Source of the DNA: Gemmatimonadota bacterium
GTDB lineage: Bacteria; Gemmatimonadota; Gemmatimonadetes; Longimicrobiales; Gaopeijiaceae
Assembly (NCBI GenBank): GCA_028873845.1
Contig: JAPPNO010000010.1
Coordinates: 1 to 51,864 of the forward strand
Length of the DNA: 51,864 nucleotides
Direction of reading: 5' to 3'
Positions 33,250 through 42,939 of the stretch are shown here, piece by piece. The position numbers and the translations under genes were made by a program. How positions within the stretch are numbered: position 1 is the first letter of the stretch; the number at the start of each line of letters is the position of its first letter. Under the pieces are notes generated by a model. It ran no database searches, had not been told where the DNA came from, and was given only the letters and a program-made list of their open reading frames with translations.

Positions 33250-34929
33250 CTACTCCTCGAATACGGTGATCATCCTCGGAAACAGCGCGTCCTGGTTGGC
33301 CGTGAGCATCACGAAGGACGCCACGATCACCGCATTCTTCCGCACGTCCTCCGGGACCACGCGCTCGTACGTATCCATGTTGCTGTGGTGCGTGACCGCC
33401 GGAGAATCGAGCCAGTCCTGCAGGAACTGAAACCCTGGCAGGCCACGGAGCATGAAGCTCACGTGGTCGGTCCCTCCGCCGGTCTGCGCGGCGACGATGT
33501 CCACGCCCAGTTCGGGATCGAGCCGCCCGGTCCACGCGCGGAAGGTCGAGTCGACCTGCATGTCCGGTTGCATGCCCCACGCCACCATCGGAGCCCGGAT
33601 CGCGCCGCCCCCGTTGTCGAGATTGTAGTACGCCGCGAAGCGATCGAAGGCCGGCTTCCGCTCGCTGGTCAGGCTGTCGACGAAGTGCTCGTGCACATAC
33701 GCTTCCGATCCGTACAGTCCCTGTTCCTCGCCGGTCCAGAGCGCCATTCGGACGGTGCGGCGGAGCGGGACGCCGGTCGCCTTGAGGATCCTCATGGCCT
33801 CCATCATGACGGCGACGTTCGCGGCGTTGTCCGTGGCGCTGGTGGCGTAGGCGTACCCGTCCAGGTGGGCGCCGAACATCACGACTTCGTCCGCCTTGTC
33901 GGACCCCGGCAGCTCCGCGAGGAGGTTGTAGGACATGTCGCCGGGCGATCCGTTCAGCGAATTCGCCACCTCCGCCTCGAGCACGACCGGCATTCCCTTG
34001 TCGAGCATTCTCGTGATCCGGCCGTAGTGCTCGCTCGCGAGTGTGAGGACGGGCAGCGGCGCCACCCTGCGGGGACCGTAGTCGCGGTAGATGTTGTTTC
34101 GAAAGATGACTCCACGCGCCCCCCGGCCCGCAAGCAGGACCGCGGCGGCACCCTCTTCGGCAAAGAACTCGAGTCCGATCTCGCGAAGGCGGGCGGTCGC
34201 GGCCATTCGCGCCCTGATCTCCGCCAGGCGTTCAGGAGGAATGGCGGAAGCGGAATTCCCGGAAGCCGGGCGGCTTGGCCACGCGTATTGCAGCAGATCT
34301 TCCGCGGAATGCCGGACGGCCAGCGGCTCGAAGCCCGGAGGCTCGATTGGCGGAGGCTCCGAGAGCAGCACGAACGCGTCCTGCAGTTTACCCCGGTATT
34401 GTTCGATATCGTCGCCGGTGGCGATGCCGGCGGCCATCACCGCGGGCCCCCTGACTACGCCATCGGTTTCGCCCGTCCACGGCTCGAGGTGCATGAGAAT
34501 CATCGCCGGATGCGGCTCGGCGATCCGTGCCCAGGCGCGGTCGTTCGTCCACCCCTGGCCGAAGGGTCCCCAGGGCTCCCGCCAGACCCGGTCGATCCCC
34601 CAATCCGCGAGGCGGCCCTCGATCCACTCGGCCGATGCGTGCATCGAGGGAGAATTGGTGAGGCGGCCGCCGCTCACGTCGGTCAGCCAGCTCAGGGTCT
34701 CCATGACTTGAGAGTTCTCGAGGCCTTCGGCGCGAAGAAGTTCGAGGGCGGTGGTGTCCGGGGGTGAGGGCGGCTGCCGGGCCGCGGCCGTGCAGGGGGA
34801 TGCGGCGAGCAGCAGCAAGGAAGGGGGGAGCAGGAGGATTCCACGGGCGCGCCGGGCGGCGCCGAGGAGGGCGGTGGTCACGTCCATGCGGTGGGTGCGC
34901 CGAGCGTTGCGCCTTGCCTTCCGGGCCAT
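33250..34929 (-). CDS. Exported M28 family metallopeptidase
   Basis: A zinc aminopeptidase-like M28 protein with a basic n-region and hydrophobic signal 'GILLLPPSLLLLAASPCTAA'. A PA-like insert domain lies around 'AAAVLLAGRGARGVIFR'. The catalytic block is 'VVMFGAHLDGYAYATSATDN' (His-x-Asp and the second Asp), 'ALWTGEEQGLYGS' (Glu-Glu pair) and 'SNMDTYERV' preceded by His-His. The spacing matches M28 enzymes, which release N-terminal residues or cleave dipeptides in the periplasm. The ATG at 34929 is favoured by AGGAA six bases upstream; 34887 is a shorter alternative. It reads divergently from the BNR gene at 35215 across ~285 bp in which I see no clear promoter. Confidence 0.88.
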   Translation of the reverse strand: MARKARRNARRTHRMDVTTALLGAARRARGILLLPPSLLLLAASPCTAAARQPPSPPDTTALELLRAEGLENSQVMETLSWLTDVSGGRLTNSPSMHASAEWIEGRLADWGIDRVWREPWGPFGQGWTNDRAWARIAEPHPAMILMHLEPWTGETDGVVRGPAVMAAGIATGDDIEQYRGKLQDAFVLLSEPPPIEPPGFEPLAVRHSAEDLLQYAWPSRPASGNSASAIPPERLAEIRARMAATARLREIGLEFFAEEGAAAVLLAGRGARGVIFRNNIYRDYGPRRVAPLPVLTLASEHYGRITRMLDKGMPVVLEAEVANSLNGSPGDMSYNLLAELPGSDKADEVVMFGAHLDGYAYATSATDNAANVAVMMEAMRILKATGVPLRRTVRMALWTGEEQGLYGSEAYVHEHFVDSLTSERKPAFDRFAAYYNLDNGGGAIRAPMVAWGMQPDMQVDSTFRAWTGRLDPELGVDIVAAQTGGGTDHVSFMLRGLPGFQFLQDWLDSPAVTHHSNMDTYERVVPEDVRKNAVIVASFVMLTANQDALFPRMITVFEE

Positions 34930-35214
34930 TGCCATTTCCTGTGCCTGTTCGATAAAGGGGTCCGGTGCCCGCGGTCGTCGTACCAGGTGCCATCCACCGA
35001 CCTCGTGAAGGCAGAGAGCCCCCTTCGGCCGGTTCGGGAATACGAGGTCGAACCTGCCCATGATGCCCGGAACGCTATCTTCCGGTCAGTCCGGGCGCCA
35101 CCGCCAATCTCCACCTCGCCAGAGTCCTTGCGGCGGCCCACCGGCCGCCATTCATTGCCACTCAATGATGCCGGCAGCCGGCAGAGGAATCTCCAGCCAA
35201 CTCAAGGCCATACC

Positions 35215-38200
35215 ATGCGCGAAATCTCCAACCTCTTCCCGGTGAACGTCGCAACCCCGCAGAGGTTGCCGACCCTACGGCTGGTTACCGCGGTAGTCGC
35301 CACCATCGCGCTTCCCGCCCCCTCCCAGGCCCAACAGCCCGACCCCACCCTCATCGCCGAAGCCGCGCGGGGCCTCGCACTCCGCGGAATCGGCCCGGCC
35401 CTGATGGGCGGCCGCATCGCCGACATCGCCGTCCACCCCGGCGACCCCACCGCCTGGTATGTCGCGGTCGGCTCCGGCGGCGTCTGGAAGACCACGAACG
35501 CGGGGATCACCTGGACCCCGATCTTCGACGACCAGCCTTCGTATTCGATCGGCGACGTCGCGATCGACCCGTCCGATCCGGACATTGTGTGGGTCGGCAC
35601 GGGCGAAAACGTGAGCGGGCGGCACGTGGCGTGGGGCGACGGGGTCTACCGGAGCCGGGACAGCGGCCGCACCTGGCAGCACATGGGACTCGCGGCGTCG
35701 GAGCACATCGGCAAGATCCTGATCGATCCGCGCGACGGGAACACGGTGTTCGTCGCGGCCGAGGGTCCCCTCTGGTCGGCAGGCGGGGAGCGCGGCCTCT
35801 ATCGCACCGAGGACGGCGGCAACACCTGGGACGCGGTCCTCACGGTCGATGAGAACACCGGCGTCACCGACGTCGAGTTCGATCCGGTGGACCCCGACAT
35901 CATGTACGCGGCCACCTACGAGCGGCGGCGCAGCGTGTGGGCGCTCCTGGCGGGCGGGCCCGGCTCCGGGATCCACAAGTCCAACGACGGGGGGCGCACA
36001 TGGAGGCGTGTGTCTGTTGGGCTACCCAATGGCGACATGGGCAAGATCGGCATCGATGTCTCGCCGGCGGACCGCAACGTCGTCTATGCCACCATCGAGG
36101 CCGCCCCCGGCGAGCGCGGCTTCTACCGCTCGACCGACCGCGCCGAGAGCTGGGAGCACCGCAATTCCTACATCTCGGGCGGCACCGGTCCCCACTACTA
36201 CCAGGAGATCGAAGCGTCGCCGCACGACGTGGACGTGGTCTACCAGATGGACGTCTTCGTGCACGTCACCCGCGACGGCGGCACGACCTTCACCGAACTG
36301 GGCACCGGCCGCGAGAAGCACAGCGACAACCACGCCTTCTGGATCGACCCCGCCAACGCCGCGCACATCCTGGCCGGGACCGACGCGGGCCTCTACGAAA
36401 CCTTCGACGAGGGCACGACCTGGCGGCACTTCCCCAACCTGCCGATCTCGCAGTTCTACAAGCTCGCGCTCGACAACAGCGAGCCCTTCTACAACATCCT
36501 CGGCGGTGCGCAGGACCTGGGGACGCTGCACGGACCGTCCCGCACCCTCAACATGGAGGGCGTCCGCAACCGCGACTGGTACGCGCCACTCGGCGCCGAC
36601 GGCTACGCCCTGGCCTTCGACCCGGCCGATCCGGCCATTGCCTTCATCCAGTCCCAGCAGGGGAATCTGCAACGAGTCAATCTTGTCAACCACGAGTTGA
36701 TAAACATCCGTCCGCTACCGGATCTTGACAACCCGCCCGAGCGCTGGAACTGGGACAGCCCGGTGATTGTGAGCGCCCACGCGGAGGGCCGGATCTACTA
36801 CGCCTCGCAGCGCCTGTGGCAAAGCGACGACCGCGGCAACTCGTGGCGCGCCGTCAGCGGCGACCTGACCCGCAACGACAACCGCTACGAGCTGCCGATG
36901 GCCGGGCGGGTCCGCAGCGTGGACGCCCTGTACGGCAACACCGCGATGTCCGTTTACTCCACCATTGCCGCCATCTCCGAATCGCCGCTGGACGAGGATG
37001 TCCTGATCGCCGGCACCGACGACGGCCTGGTCCAGGTGACCGGGGACGGCGGCGCGACCTGGCGCCGGGCGGCCGCGCTCCCGGGCGTCTCCGAGCGCGC
37101 CTTCATGAACGATGTCAAGGCGTCCCGACACGACCCCGCGACCATCTTTGCCGTAGCCGACAACCACAAGGAAGGCGACTACACGCCCTACCTCTTCGAG
37201 AGCAACGACCACGGCCGCACCTGGCGCTCGATCGCGGGCGACCTGCCCGCCGGGATCATCCTCTGGTCGGTGGAACAGGACCACGTACGTCCCGATCTGC
37301 TATTCCTCGGCACCGAACACGGCATCTATTTCACGCCGAACGGTGGAACCAACTGGATCCTGCTGGGGACGGGCGCACCCACGATCTCGTTCCGTGACCT
37401 GGAGATTCAGCGCCGCGACAGTGATCTGGTGGGGGCAACCTTCGGCCGTGGCTTCTACGTCCTCGACGACTACGCTGCCCTGCGAGACATGGCCGGCGGT
37501 GCGCTTGCGGCGGGAGCCGTTCTGTTCCCCGTGCGGGACGCCTGGTGGTACGTCCCCAACGCCCCGTTGCAGGCCCCCGGCCAGCCCACGCTCGGCACGA
37601 CTTCGTTCGTCGCGCCCAACCCCGACTTCGGCGCGACCTTCACCTACTGGCTCGCGGATCCCCCCACGACCATGCGCGAAGAGCGTCGCGAAGCGGAGAA
37701 GGCAGCCGCCGAACGGGGCGAGGACATCGCATTCCCCGGCTACGACCGCCTCACCGCCGAGGCGCTTGAGAACGGCCCGCGCGTCGCAATGCTCGTACGG
37801 GACGCTGCCGGCAATCCCGTCCGGCGCGTCATGGGCCCCGCCACCCGCGGACTCCACCGCGTCACCTGGGACCTCCGCCGCCCCGCCCCCGATCCCGTCG
37901 ACCTCACACCCCCGGGATTCACGCCCCCCTGGGCGGGCCCGTCACGCGGTCCCCTCGCCCCTCCCGGCGACTACACCGTCGAGATGGCGCTGATCACCGA
38001 GACCGGGACGCTACCGCTCGGCGACACCCAACCCTTCACCGTCAAGCCCGTGCCCAACATCGACCCCACCACCGATTTCACCGCCGCGATGGCCTTCGCC
38101 GCCGAGACCGCCGAGCTGCAACGCCGCGCCCGGGGCGCCGCCGCCGAGATCGCCCGCGCGCGCGACCGCCTCCGTCACATGCGCGCCGCCCTCGACGAAA

Positions 38201-38538
38201 CGCCGAAGGCGGGCCCGGAACTCTACCAGCGCCTCGAGGCGATCGAGGGCCGCCTGGCCGTCCTCGCGGCCGAGCTCCAGGGCGATCCCGCACCGCGCCG
38301 CCTCAACGAGCCGATCGTGCCCTCGATCATGGGGCGCATCGGGCAGGTGGCCGGGGGGCACTGGGGTACGCGTCAGGAGCCGACCGGGACACAGCGGGCG
38401 AGCCTTGCGATTGCGCGGGAGGGGTTGGACGAGGTGGCCGCCGCGCTGAGGTCGCTGCTGGACGGGGAGCTGGCCGCGCTGGAGCGGGACATGGAGGCCG
38501 CGGGAGCGCCGTGGACGCCGGGGAGGGGGGTGGGGTGA
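35215..38538 (+). CDS. Exported BNR/sortilin-like (VPS10-type) beta-propeller protein, second copy
   Basis: A 1107-residue paralogue of the minus-strand gene at 27484. After a signal ending at 'ALPAPSQAQQ' come 'LRGIGPALMGGRIADIAVHP' and the same repeat series: 'TTNAGITWTPIFDDQPS', 'SRDSGRTWQHM', 'TEDGGNTWDAV', 'SNDGGRTWRRV', 'TRDGGTTFTEL', 'GDGGATWRR' and 'SNDHGRTWRSI'. The C-terminal third contains 'VLDDYAALRDM', 'PNPDFGATFTYWLADPP' and a helical tail. Compared with the paralogue it has a longer acidic linker with 'EERREAEKAAAERGEDI'. The ATG at 35215 was selected as the signal start. Its stop overlaps the SNF2 start by 4 bp (GTGA), an unusual coupling of an exported protein to a helicase. 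Confidence 0.88.
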   Translation: MREISNLFPVNVATPQRLPTLRLVTAVVATIALPAPSQAQQPDPTLIAEAARGLALRGIGPALMGGRIADIAVHPGDPTAWYVAVGSGGVWKTTNAGITWTPIFDDQPSYSIGDVAIDPSDPDIVWVGTGENVSGRHVAWGDGVYRSRDSGRTWQHMGLAASEHIGKILIDPRDGNTVFVAAEGPLWSAGGERGLYRTEDGGNTWDAVLTVDENTGVTDVEFDPVDPDIMYAATYERRRSVWALLAGGPGSGIHKSNDGGRTWRRVSVGLPNGDMGKIGIDVSPADRNVVYATIEAAPGERGFYRSTDRAESWEHRNSYISGGTGPHYYQEIEASPHDVDVVYQMDVFVHVTRDGGTTFTELGTGREKHSDNHAFWIDPANAAHILAGTDAGLYETFDEGTTWRHFPNLPISQFYKLALDNSEPFYNILGGAQDLGTLHGPSRTLNMEGVRNRDWYAPLGADGYALAFDPADPAIAFIQSQQGNLQRVNLVNHELINIRPLPDLDNPPERWNWDSPVIVSAHAEGRIYYASQRLWQSDDRGNSWRAVSGDLTRNDNRYELPMAGRVRSVDALYGNTAMSVYSTIAAISESPLDEDVLIAGTDDGLVQVTGDGGATWRRAAALPGVSERAFMNDVKASRHDPATIFAVADNHKEGDYTPYLFESNDHGRTWRSIAGDLPAGIILWSVEQDHVRPDLLFLGTEHGIYFTPNGGTNWILLGTGAPTISFRDLEIQRRDSDLVGATFGRGFYVLDDYAALRDMAGGALAAGAVLFPVRDAWWYVPNAPLQAPGQPTLGTTSFVAPNPDFGATFTYWLADPPTTMREERREAEKAAAERGEDIAFPGYDRLTAEALENGPRVAMLVRDAAGNPVRRVMGPATRGLHRVTWDLRRPAPDPVDLTPPGFTPPWAGPSRGPLAPPGDYTVEMALITETGTLPLGDTQPFTVKPVPNIDPTTDFTAAMAFAAETAELQRRARGAAAEIARARDRLRHMRAALDETPKAGPELYQRLEAIEGRLAVLAAELQGDPAPRRLNEPIVPSIMGRIGQVAGGHWGTRQEPTGTQRASLAIAREGLDEVAAALRSLLDGELAALERDMEAAGAPWTPGRGVG

Positions 38539-41500
38539 GCAACCGACCCGGACCGACGGCCGACTTATTCGCCCCCTTTCGCGCCCTGAAGCCCGCGGCC
38601 CGGATCGTCGCGATGGCCTACGGCACCATCTATCCGTGCCGCCGTACACCGCTGCAGATGAGCCAATTCCTGAAGCAAGCCGGGTTCAAGCTCGACGGAC
38701 GGCCCGTGCCCCAATACCGCTACAAGGTCTCATGCGACGAGGTCGTTGCCGCCGGGATCGTCCACAAGACAACCGACCGCGGCAAGCTGGTGGCCGACCC
38801 TATGTGGGCCGCGCGGCTCACGATCGAGGCCTTTCGCCAGCACAAGCTGCCCATCATCGAGCGGGCGTTCCGGACCGAGCGCCAGGACCGCTGGCACGCA
38901 GAGGCGCACCTTTTCGCCGCCATGGAAAAGCGCTGCCATGTGGTGGCCGGCCGCATCCAGCGTCTCGATCAGGATTTCGACGAAATCGATCCGGAGGAAT
39001 GGTGGTGGCTTGGGACACCCGGGGCGGGCGGGCTGCTGGCCAAGCTCCCCGCGCGATACCTGAACGACGCACTCCACGGCTGTGTCGACTACCTGACCCA
39101 GACGACGGCCGCCGATCCAGAACCCCTCCTCGCCGCCTGGCACGAGCGCATGGCCGACGCACCCGGCGGAGCCGACGACGTCGCGTTTATCCGGTTGCTG
39201 CAGGGGCGCCGGGACGATGCCATTGCGGTATTCGACGCCCTCCCCGGTGAGCTGCCGCTGACAAAAGCCGCCAGGACGGGACGCGCGGCCACTCACGCGC
39301 TGGCCGCCACCCTGCAAGGTGACGACGCCGCAGCGTTGCGGTACATCGAGGACGCAATCGCATCGGAAAAGGCGGGCACGCGCAAGCGCAACGTCTTTCC
39401 CGTGTCCCGCGCGTTCACCCTGGCCCTGCTCACGCTGGTCCGCGACCACGGCCCGGACCACAAGGCAAGGCTGGAGCACCTCCTGCGGGTCGCCCAGAAG
39501 ACGGATGCCGACCCGCGCCTGTTGCACTTCGTCTCGCTTGCCGTTCACATTCGCGCGGGAGGCTCTATCTCCTGGGCGCAGGACTGCGGGACCCCGTCGC
39601 TCACCAGGCTGATCGAGGGCTGGACCGCCTGCTGGGAAGATGACTTTTCGCATTTCCACGGCGACTCCCCGCACGGTGACGACCGCTTCCACGGCCTGAG
39701 CGCATTCACCACGCTCGCGTCCCTCAACGGCTACCGCTGGATCGCCGCCGAATGTCTTGAGGTGGTTGCACGGGTCGCGAAGGCGACGGACCGGGAGGTC
39801 GATTGGGTCACACTTGACGGAGTGCCCGCCACTCCGGCCGAAACGGCGTCCGCGTTGCACCGGGACCTGGGGACGACCACGCTGGCCTCCCTCATCTCTC
39901 CCGTGGCGGAGTGGGAGTACGCCCTGCAGGAAATCGAGCAGTTCGCCCACGAGACGCGGCAGAAGACATCCAGGTCCACAAGAACGGCCGCGGCTCCGAA
40001 GCTGCGGCTGGCCTGGGTACTGGGCGTCGACAGATTCGGGGAGATCTCCCTCGCGCCGAAGGAACAGCGGACGTTGAAGAGCGGCAAGTGGAGCAAGGGG
40101 CGTGCGGTGGCGCTGAAGAGGCTCCAGGCGCAGGCCGGCACGATGGACTTTCTCATCGCCCAGGACCGTGCGGCAGCGGCGCAGATCCAACAAAGCACCT
40201 ACCGATGGCATTCCCAGCCGCCCTACTACCTTCCGCCGGGAGGGATCCATGCGCTGGCGGGGCATCCCTACGTCTTCAACGAGGCCGGAGATCCGGTCGA
40301 GATCGTCCGCCGGGACCCCGAACTGGTGCTCTCGGAGCACAGCGGCGTCATGCGGGCGAAGGTCGAGCCGCACGTCGACGACTCCTACCTTAAGCACTAC
40401 CTCATCGTCCTGGCGACCGACGTGCGCTGCGAGGTTACCCGGTTCACAAGGAGCCACAGGAAGCTCTGTGAAGTGGTCCCGGCCGGAGGTCTGGAGCTGC
40501 CCATGGAGGCCAGGGACCGTCTCGTGGACGCGGTCTCGGCTCTGGCGGGCGAGATACGGATTCAGGGTGCGCTCGAAGACACCGCGCACGCGGCGACCCG
40601 CGTGGATTCGGACCCGCGGCCGTGGGTGCGCCTGGAGCCTCACGGTCCCGGGCTGACCGCCGCGGTGGTGGTCGAGCCCGTCCCGGACTCGGGCACGCAC
40701 TTCCCGCCGGGGATCGGCGGCACCACCGTCTTCGCCACACTCAACGGCGACAACGTTCAGGCGACCCGCGATCTCGCAACCGAAGCCATGGAATTCGAGG
40801 AGCTCCTGCGATCGTGCCCGATGCTGGCCGGCATCGATCCGGACGGCTCGCTCGCCTACCTGGAGCCGCACGACTGCCTCGAGCTGGTGGACCAGCTGGA
40901 TGCCGCGGGGGCCCGCTGCCTGTGGCCGCAGGGCCAGCCGTTCAGGATCGTGGCCCGGGCCGACGCCGCCTCGCTTCGTGTGTCCGTCAAGGCGGCGGCA
41001 GACTGGTTCCGCGCCTCCGGCGAGCTCGACATCGACGGGCAACGCACCCTCGGCCTCCTGCGGCTCTTCGAGCTGATGGACCGAAACCCGGCATCCCGTT
41101 TCGTGCCGCTGGAAGACGGCGCCTTCGTCTCGCTGACGACCGCGTTCCAGCGGCAGCTCGCCGATCTGCGCAGTCTCTCGGCGCCCTCCGGGAAGAAGCA
41201 GCTCCGCCTGCACCGCACGGCAGCCGCGGCCCTGCCCGACTTCTTCGACGACATGCAACTCACAACCGACGCCGGCTGGCGGGCACATCGGAAGGCGATC
41301 CGCGAAGCGGTGGGCTTCGAGCCGCAAACGCCGGGCACCCTGCAGGCCGAGCTCCGTCCCTACCAGGAAGACGGGTTCCGCTGGCTCAGCCGCCTCAGCC
41401 GCTGGGGCGCGGGCGCCTGCCTCGCCGACGACATGGGTCTGGGCAAGACGGTGCAGGCCCTCGCGCTGCTCCTCGCTCGGGCAGGGGAGGGTCCCGCGCT

Positions 41501-42731
41501 CGTCGTGGCCCCCACCTCGGTCGTTGCGAACTGGCTCGACGAGGCCCGCCGTTTCGCCCCCACTCTCAGGACGCGTCCGTACACCGGTCTCGCCGGCACA
41601 CGGGCCCGGCAGCTGGAAGACCTGGGACCGCTGGATGTCGTCGTCACGACCTACGGACTGTTGCACATCGACATCGACACGCTCTCCGCGACCGAATGGA
41701 GCACCGTCGTACTCGACGAGGCGCAGGCCATCAAGAACCCCGCCACCAAGCGCGCCCGCGCCGCCCGCAAGCTGAAGGCCGGATTCCGAGTTGTGACGAC
41801 GGGCACCCCGATCCAGAACAACCTGATGGACCTGTACTCGCTCTTCGCCTTCATCAATCCCGGAATGCTGGGTTCAATGAAGAGGTTTCGCGAGAACCTG
41901 GCGTTTCCGATCGAGCGCGACGGCGACCCGGTTGCGCGTACGCGCCTCCGCCGGCTGATCTCCCCCTTCGTGCTCCGCAGGGTCAAGGCCGAGGTCCTCG
42001 ACGACCTGCCCCCACGGACCGAAGTCACGCTCAAGGTCGAAATGTCCCCGGAAGAGACGGCGTTCTACGAGGCGGTGCGGCGGCGGGCCGTCGACGATCT
42101 GGAGGCCCTCGCGCACGGAGGCTCCGATGCCGGCGGGAACCGGTTGCAGGTGCTGGCCCACCTGACCAGACTGCGGCTCGCATCGTGCAACCCGCGGCTG
42201 GTGCGGCCGGAGGGTCCGCCGAGCTCCAAACTCAAGGCCTTCGCGGCAATGCTCGACGAACTGCGCGAAAGCAGGCACAAGGTCCTGGTCTTCTCGCAGT
42301 TCGTGCGCCACCTGAAGCTCGTCGAGAAACATCTGCTCGAGGCCGGGGTGCCCTACCAGTACCTCGACGGCTCGACGCCGGCGAAGAAGCGGGCCGAGCG
42401 GGTGGCCGCCTTCCAGTCGGGCGACGGGGACGCGTTTCTGATCTCCCTCAGGGCCGGGGGCACGGGTCTCAACCTGACCGCCGCCGACTACGTGATCCAC
42501 ATGGATCCCTGGTGGAACCCGGCCGCCGAGGACCAGGCATCGGACCGGGCCCACCGGATCGGCCAGACCCGTCCGGTAACCATCTACCGGCTGGTGACCC
42601 GAGGCACCATCGAGGAACAGATCGTCGAACTGCACCGCCACAAGCGGGAGTTGGCGGACCGGCTGCTGGAGGGGGCGGATGCGCCGGCGCGGCTGAGCAC
42701 GGAGGAGCTGCTGGCGTTGTTGCGGGGGTGA
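38535..42731 (+). CDS. SNF2-family DEAD/DEAH helicase
   Basis: A 1398-residue SNF2 ATPase. The C-terminal engine has motif I 'DDMGLGKT' (~964), motif Ia region 'VVAPTSVVANW', motif II 'DEAQ' (~1059), motif III 'TTGTPIQNNLMDLYSLFAFI', then 'KVLVFSQFVRHL', 'ISLRAGGTGLNLTAADYVIH' (motif V) and 'DRAHRIGQTRPVTIYRL' (motif VI). The N-terminal ~900 residues hold a helical repeat-like region ('TRKRNVFPVSRAFTLALLTL') and a middle domain specific to bacterial SNF2 proteins. Such proteins remodel nucleic-acid complexes; in bacteria they act in transcription recycling or defence. The GTG at 38535 overlaps the previous stop as GTGA. The gene lies next to, but converges on, the TA/PHP-ATPase operon. Confidence 0.9.
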   Translation: MSNRPGPTADLFAPFRALKPAARIVAMAYGTIYPCRRTPLQMSQFLKQAGFKLDGRPVPQYRYKVSCDEVVAAGIVHKTTDRGKLVADPMWAARLTIEAFRQHKLPIIERAFRTERQDRWHAEAHLFAAMEKRCHVVAGRIQRLDQDFDEIDPEEWWWLGTPGAGGLLAKLPARYLNDALHGCVDYLTQTTAADPEPLLAAWHERMADAPGGADDVAFIRLLQGRRDDAIAVFDALPGELPLTKAARTGRAATHALAATLQGDDAAALRYIEDAIASEKAGTRKRNVFPVSRAFTLALLTLVRDHGPDHKARLEHLLRVAQKTDADPRLLHFVSLAVHIRAGGSISWAQDCGTPSLTRLIEGWTACWEDDFSHFHGDSPHGDDRFHGLSAFTTLASLNGYRWIAAECLEVVARVAKATDREVDWVTLDGVPATPAETASALHRDLGTTTLASLISPVAEWEYALQEIEQFAHETRQKTSRSTRTAAAPKLRLAWVLGVDRFGEISLAPKEQRTLKSGKWSKGRAVALKRLQAQAGTMDFLIAQDRAAAAQIQQSTYRWHSQPPYYLPPGGIHALAGHPYVFNEAGDPVEIVRRDPELVLSEHSGVMRAKVEPHVDDSYLKHYLIVLATDVRCEVTRFTRSHRKLCEVVPAGGLELPMEARDRLVDAVSALAGEIRIQGALEDTAHAATRVDSDPRPWVRLEPHGPGLTAAVVVEPVPDSGTHFPPGIGGTTVFATLNGDNVQATRDLATEAMEFEELLRSCPMLAGIDPDGSLAYLEPHDCLELVDQLDAAGARCLWPQGQPFRIVARADAASLRVSVKAAADWFRASGELDIDGQRTLGLLRLFELMDRNPASRFVPLEDGAFVSLTTAFQRQLADLRSLSAPSGKKQLRLHRTAAAALPDFFDDMQLTTDAGWRAHRKAIREAVGFEPQTPGTLQAELRPYQEDGFRWLSRLSRWGAGACLADDMGLGKTVQALALLLARAGEGPALVVAPTSVVANWLDEARRFAPTLRTRPYTGLAGTRARQLEDLGPLDVVVTTYGLLHIDIDTLSATEWSTVVLDEAQAIKNPATKRARAARKLKAGFRVVTTGTPIQNNLMDLYSLFAFINPGMLGSMKRFRENLAFPIERDGDPVARTRLRRLISPFVLRRVKAEVLDDLPPRTEVTLKVEMSPEETAFYEAVRRRAVDDLEALAHGGSDAGGNRLQVLAHLTRLRLASCNPRLVRPEGPPSSKLKAFAAMLDELRESRHKVLVFSQFVRHLKLVEKHLLEAGVPYQYLDGSTPAKKRAERVAAFQSGDGDAFLISLRAGGTGLNLTAADYVIHMDPWWNPAAEDQASDRAHRIGQTRPVTIYRLVTRGTIEEQIVELHRHKRELADRLLEGADAPARLSTEELLALLRG

Positions 42732-42837
42732 GTGGGGGGTGCCGATGTGGCCGTCTTCCAGAAGCCACGTTCGAGCCACCGGCTCCCGGACTGAACGCCT
42801 TCCTCGACACTCGTTTGCCCGAACGGATGACGAGTAT

Positions 42838-42870
42838 CCATATGTCCATACGATCACTATGGCCATATGG
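42838..42870 (+). promoter_or_regulatory. 33-bp palindromic operator-like element (orphan), similar to the vapBC operator
   Basis: CCATATGTCCATA (42838-42850) and TATGGCCATATGG (42858-42870) form an inverted repeat with 12 of 13 pairs matched and a 7-bp spacer. The element at 47757-47789 has the same 13-7-13 geometry and shares 21 of 26 arm positions. This copy lies between two convergent genes. By the same geometry, a 17-bp spacer separates TGACCA and TATGGA on the minus strand. A 40-codon open frame begins inside the element on the plus strand (42859), but I do not recognise it. Confidence 0.55.
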
Positions 42871-42939
42871 TCACACGACCGTTACGTCCCGGAGCGAGTT
42901 GGTTACGACGACCTTGGACGCGCCGACGCGCGTCGGGAT

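Noticed and set aside
34930-35061. Upstream extension of the M28 peptidase frame
   Set aside because: It would put ~40 non-signal residues ahead of the signal peptide, while AGGAA supports the ATG at 34929.
38730-41666. 978-codon open frame antisense to the SNF2 gene
   Set aside because: Long antisense frames are common in GC-rich coding DNA. The sense strand encodes complete SNF2 motifs, while the antisense product resembles no family.
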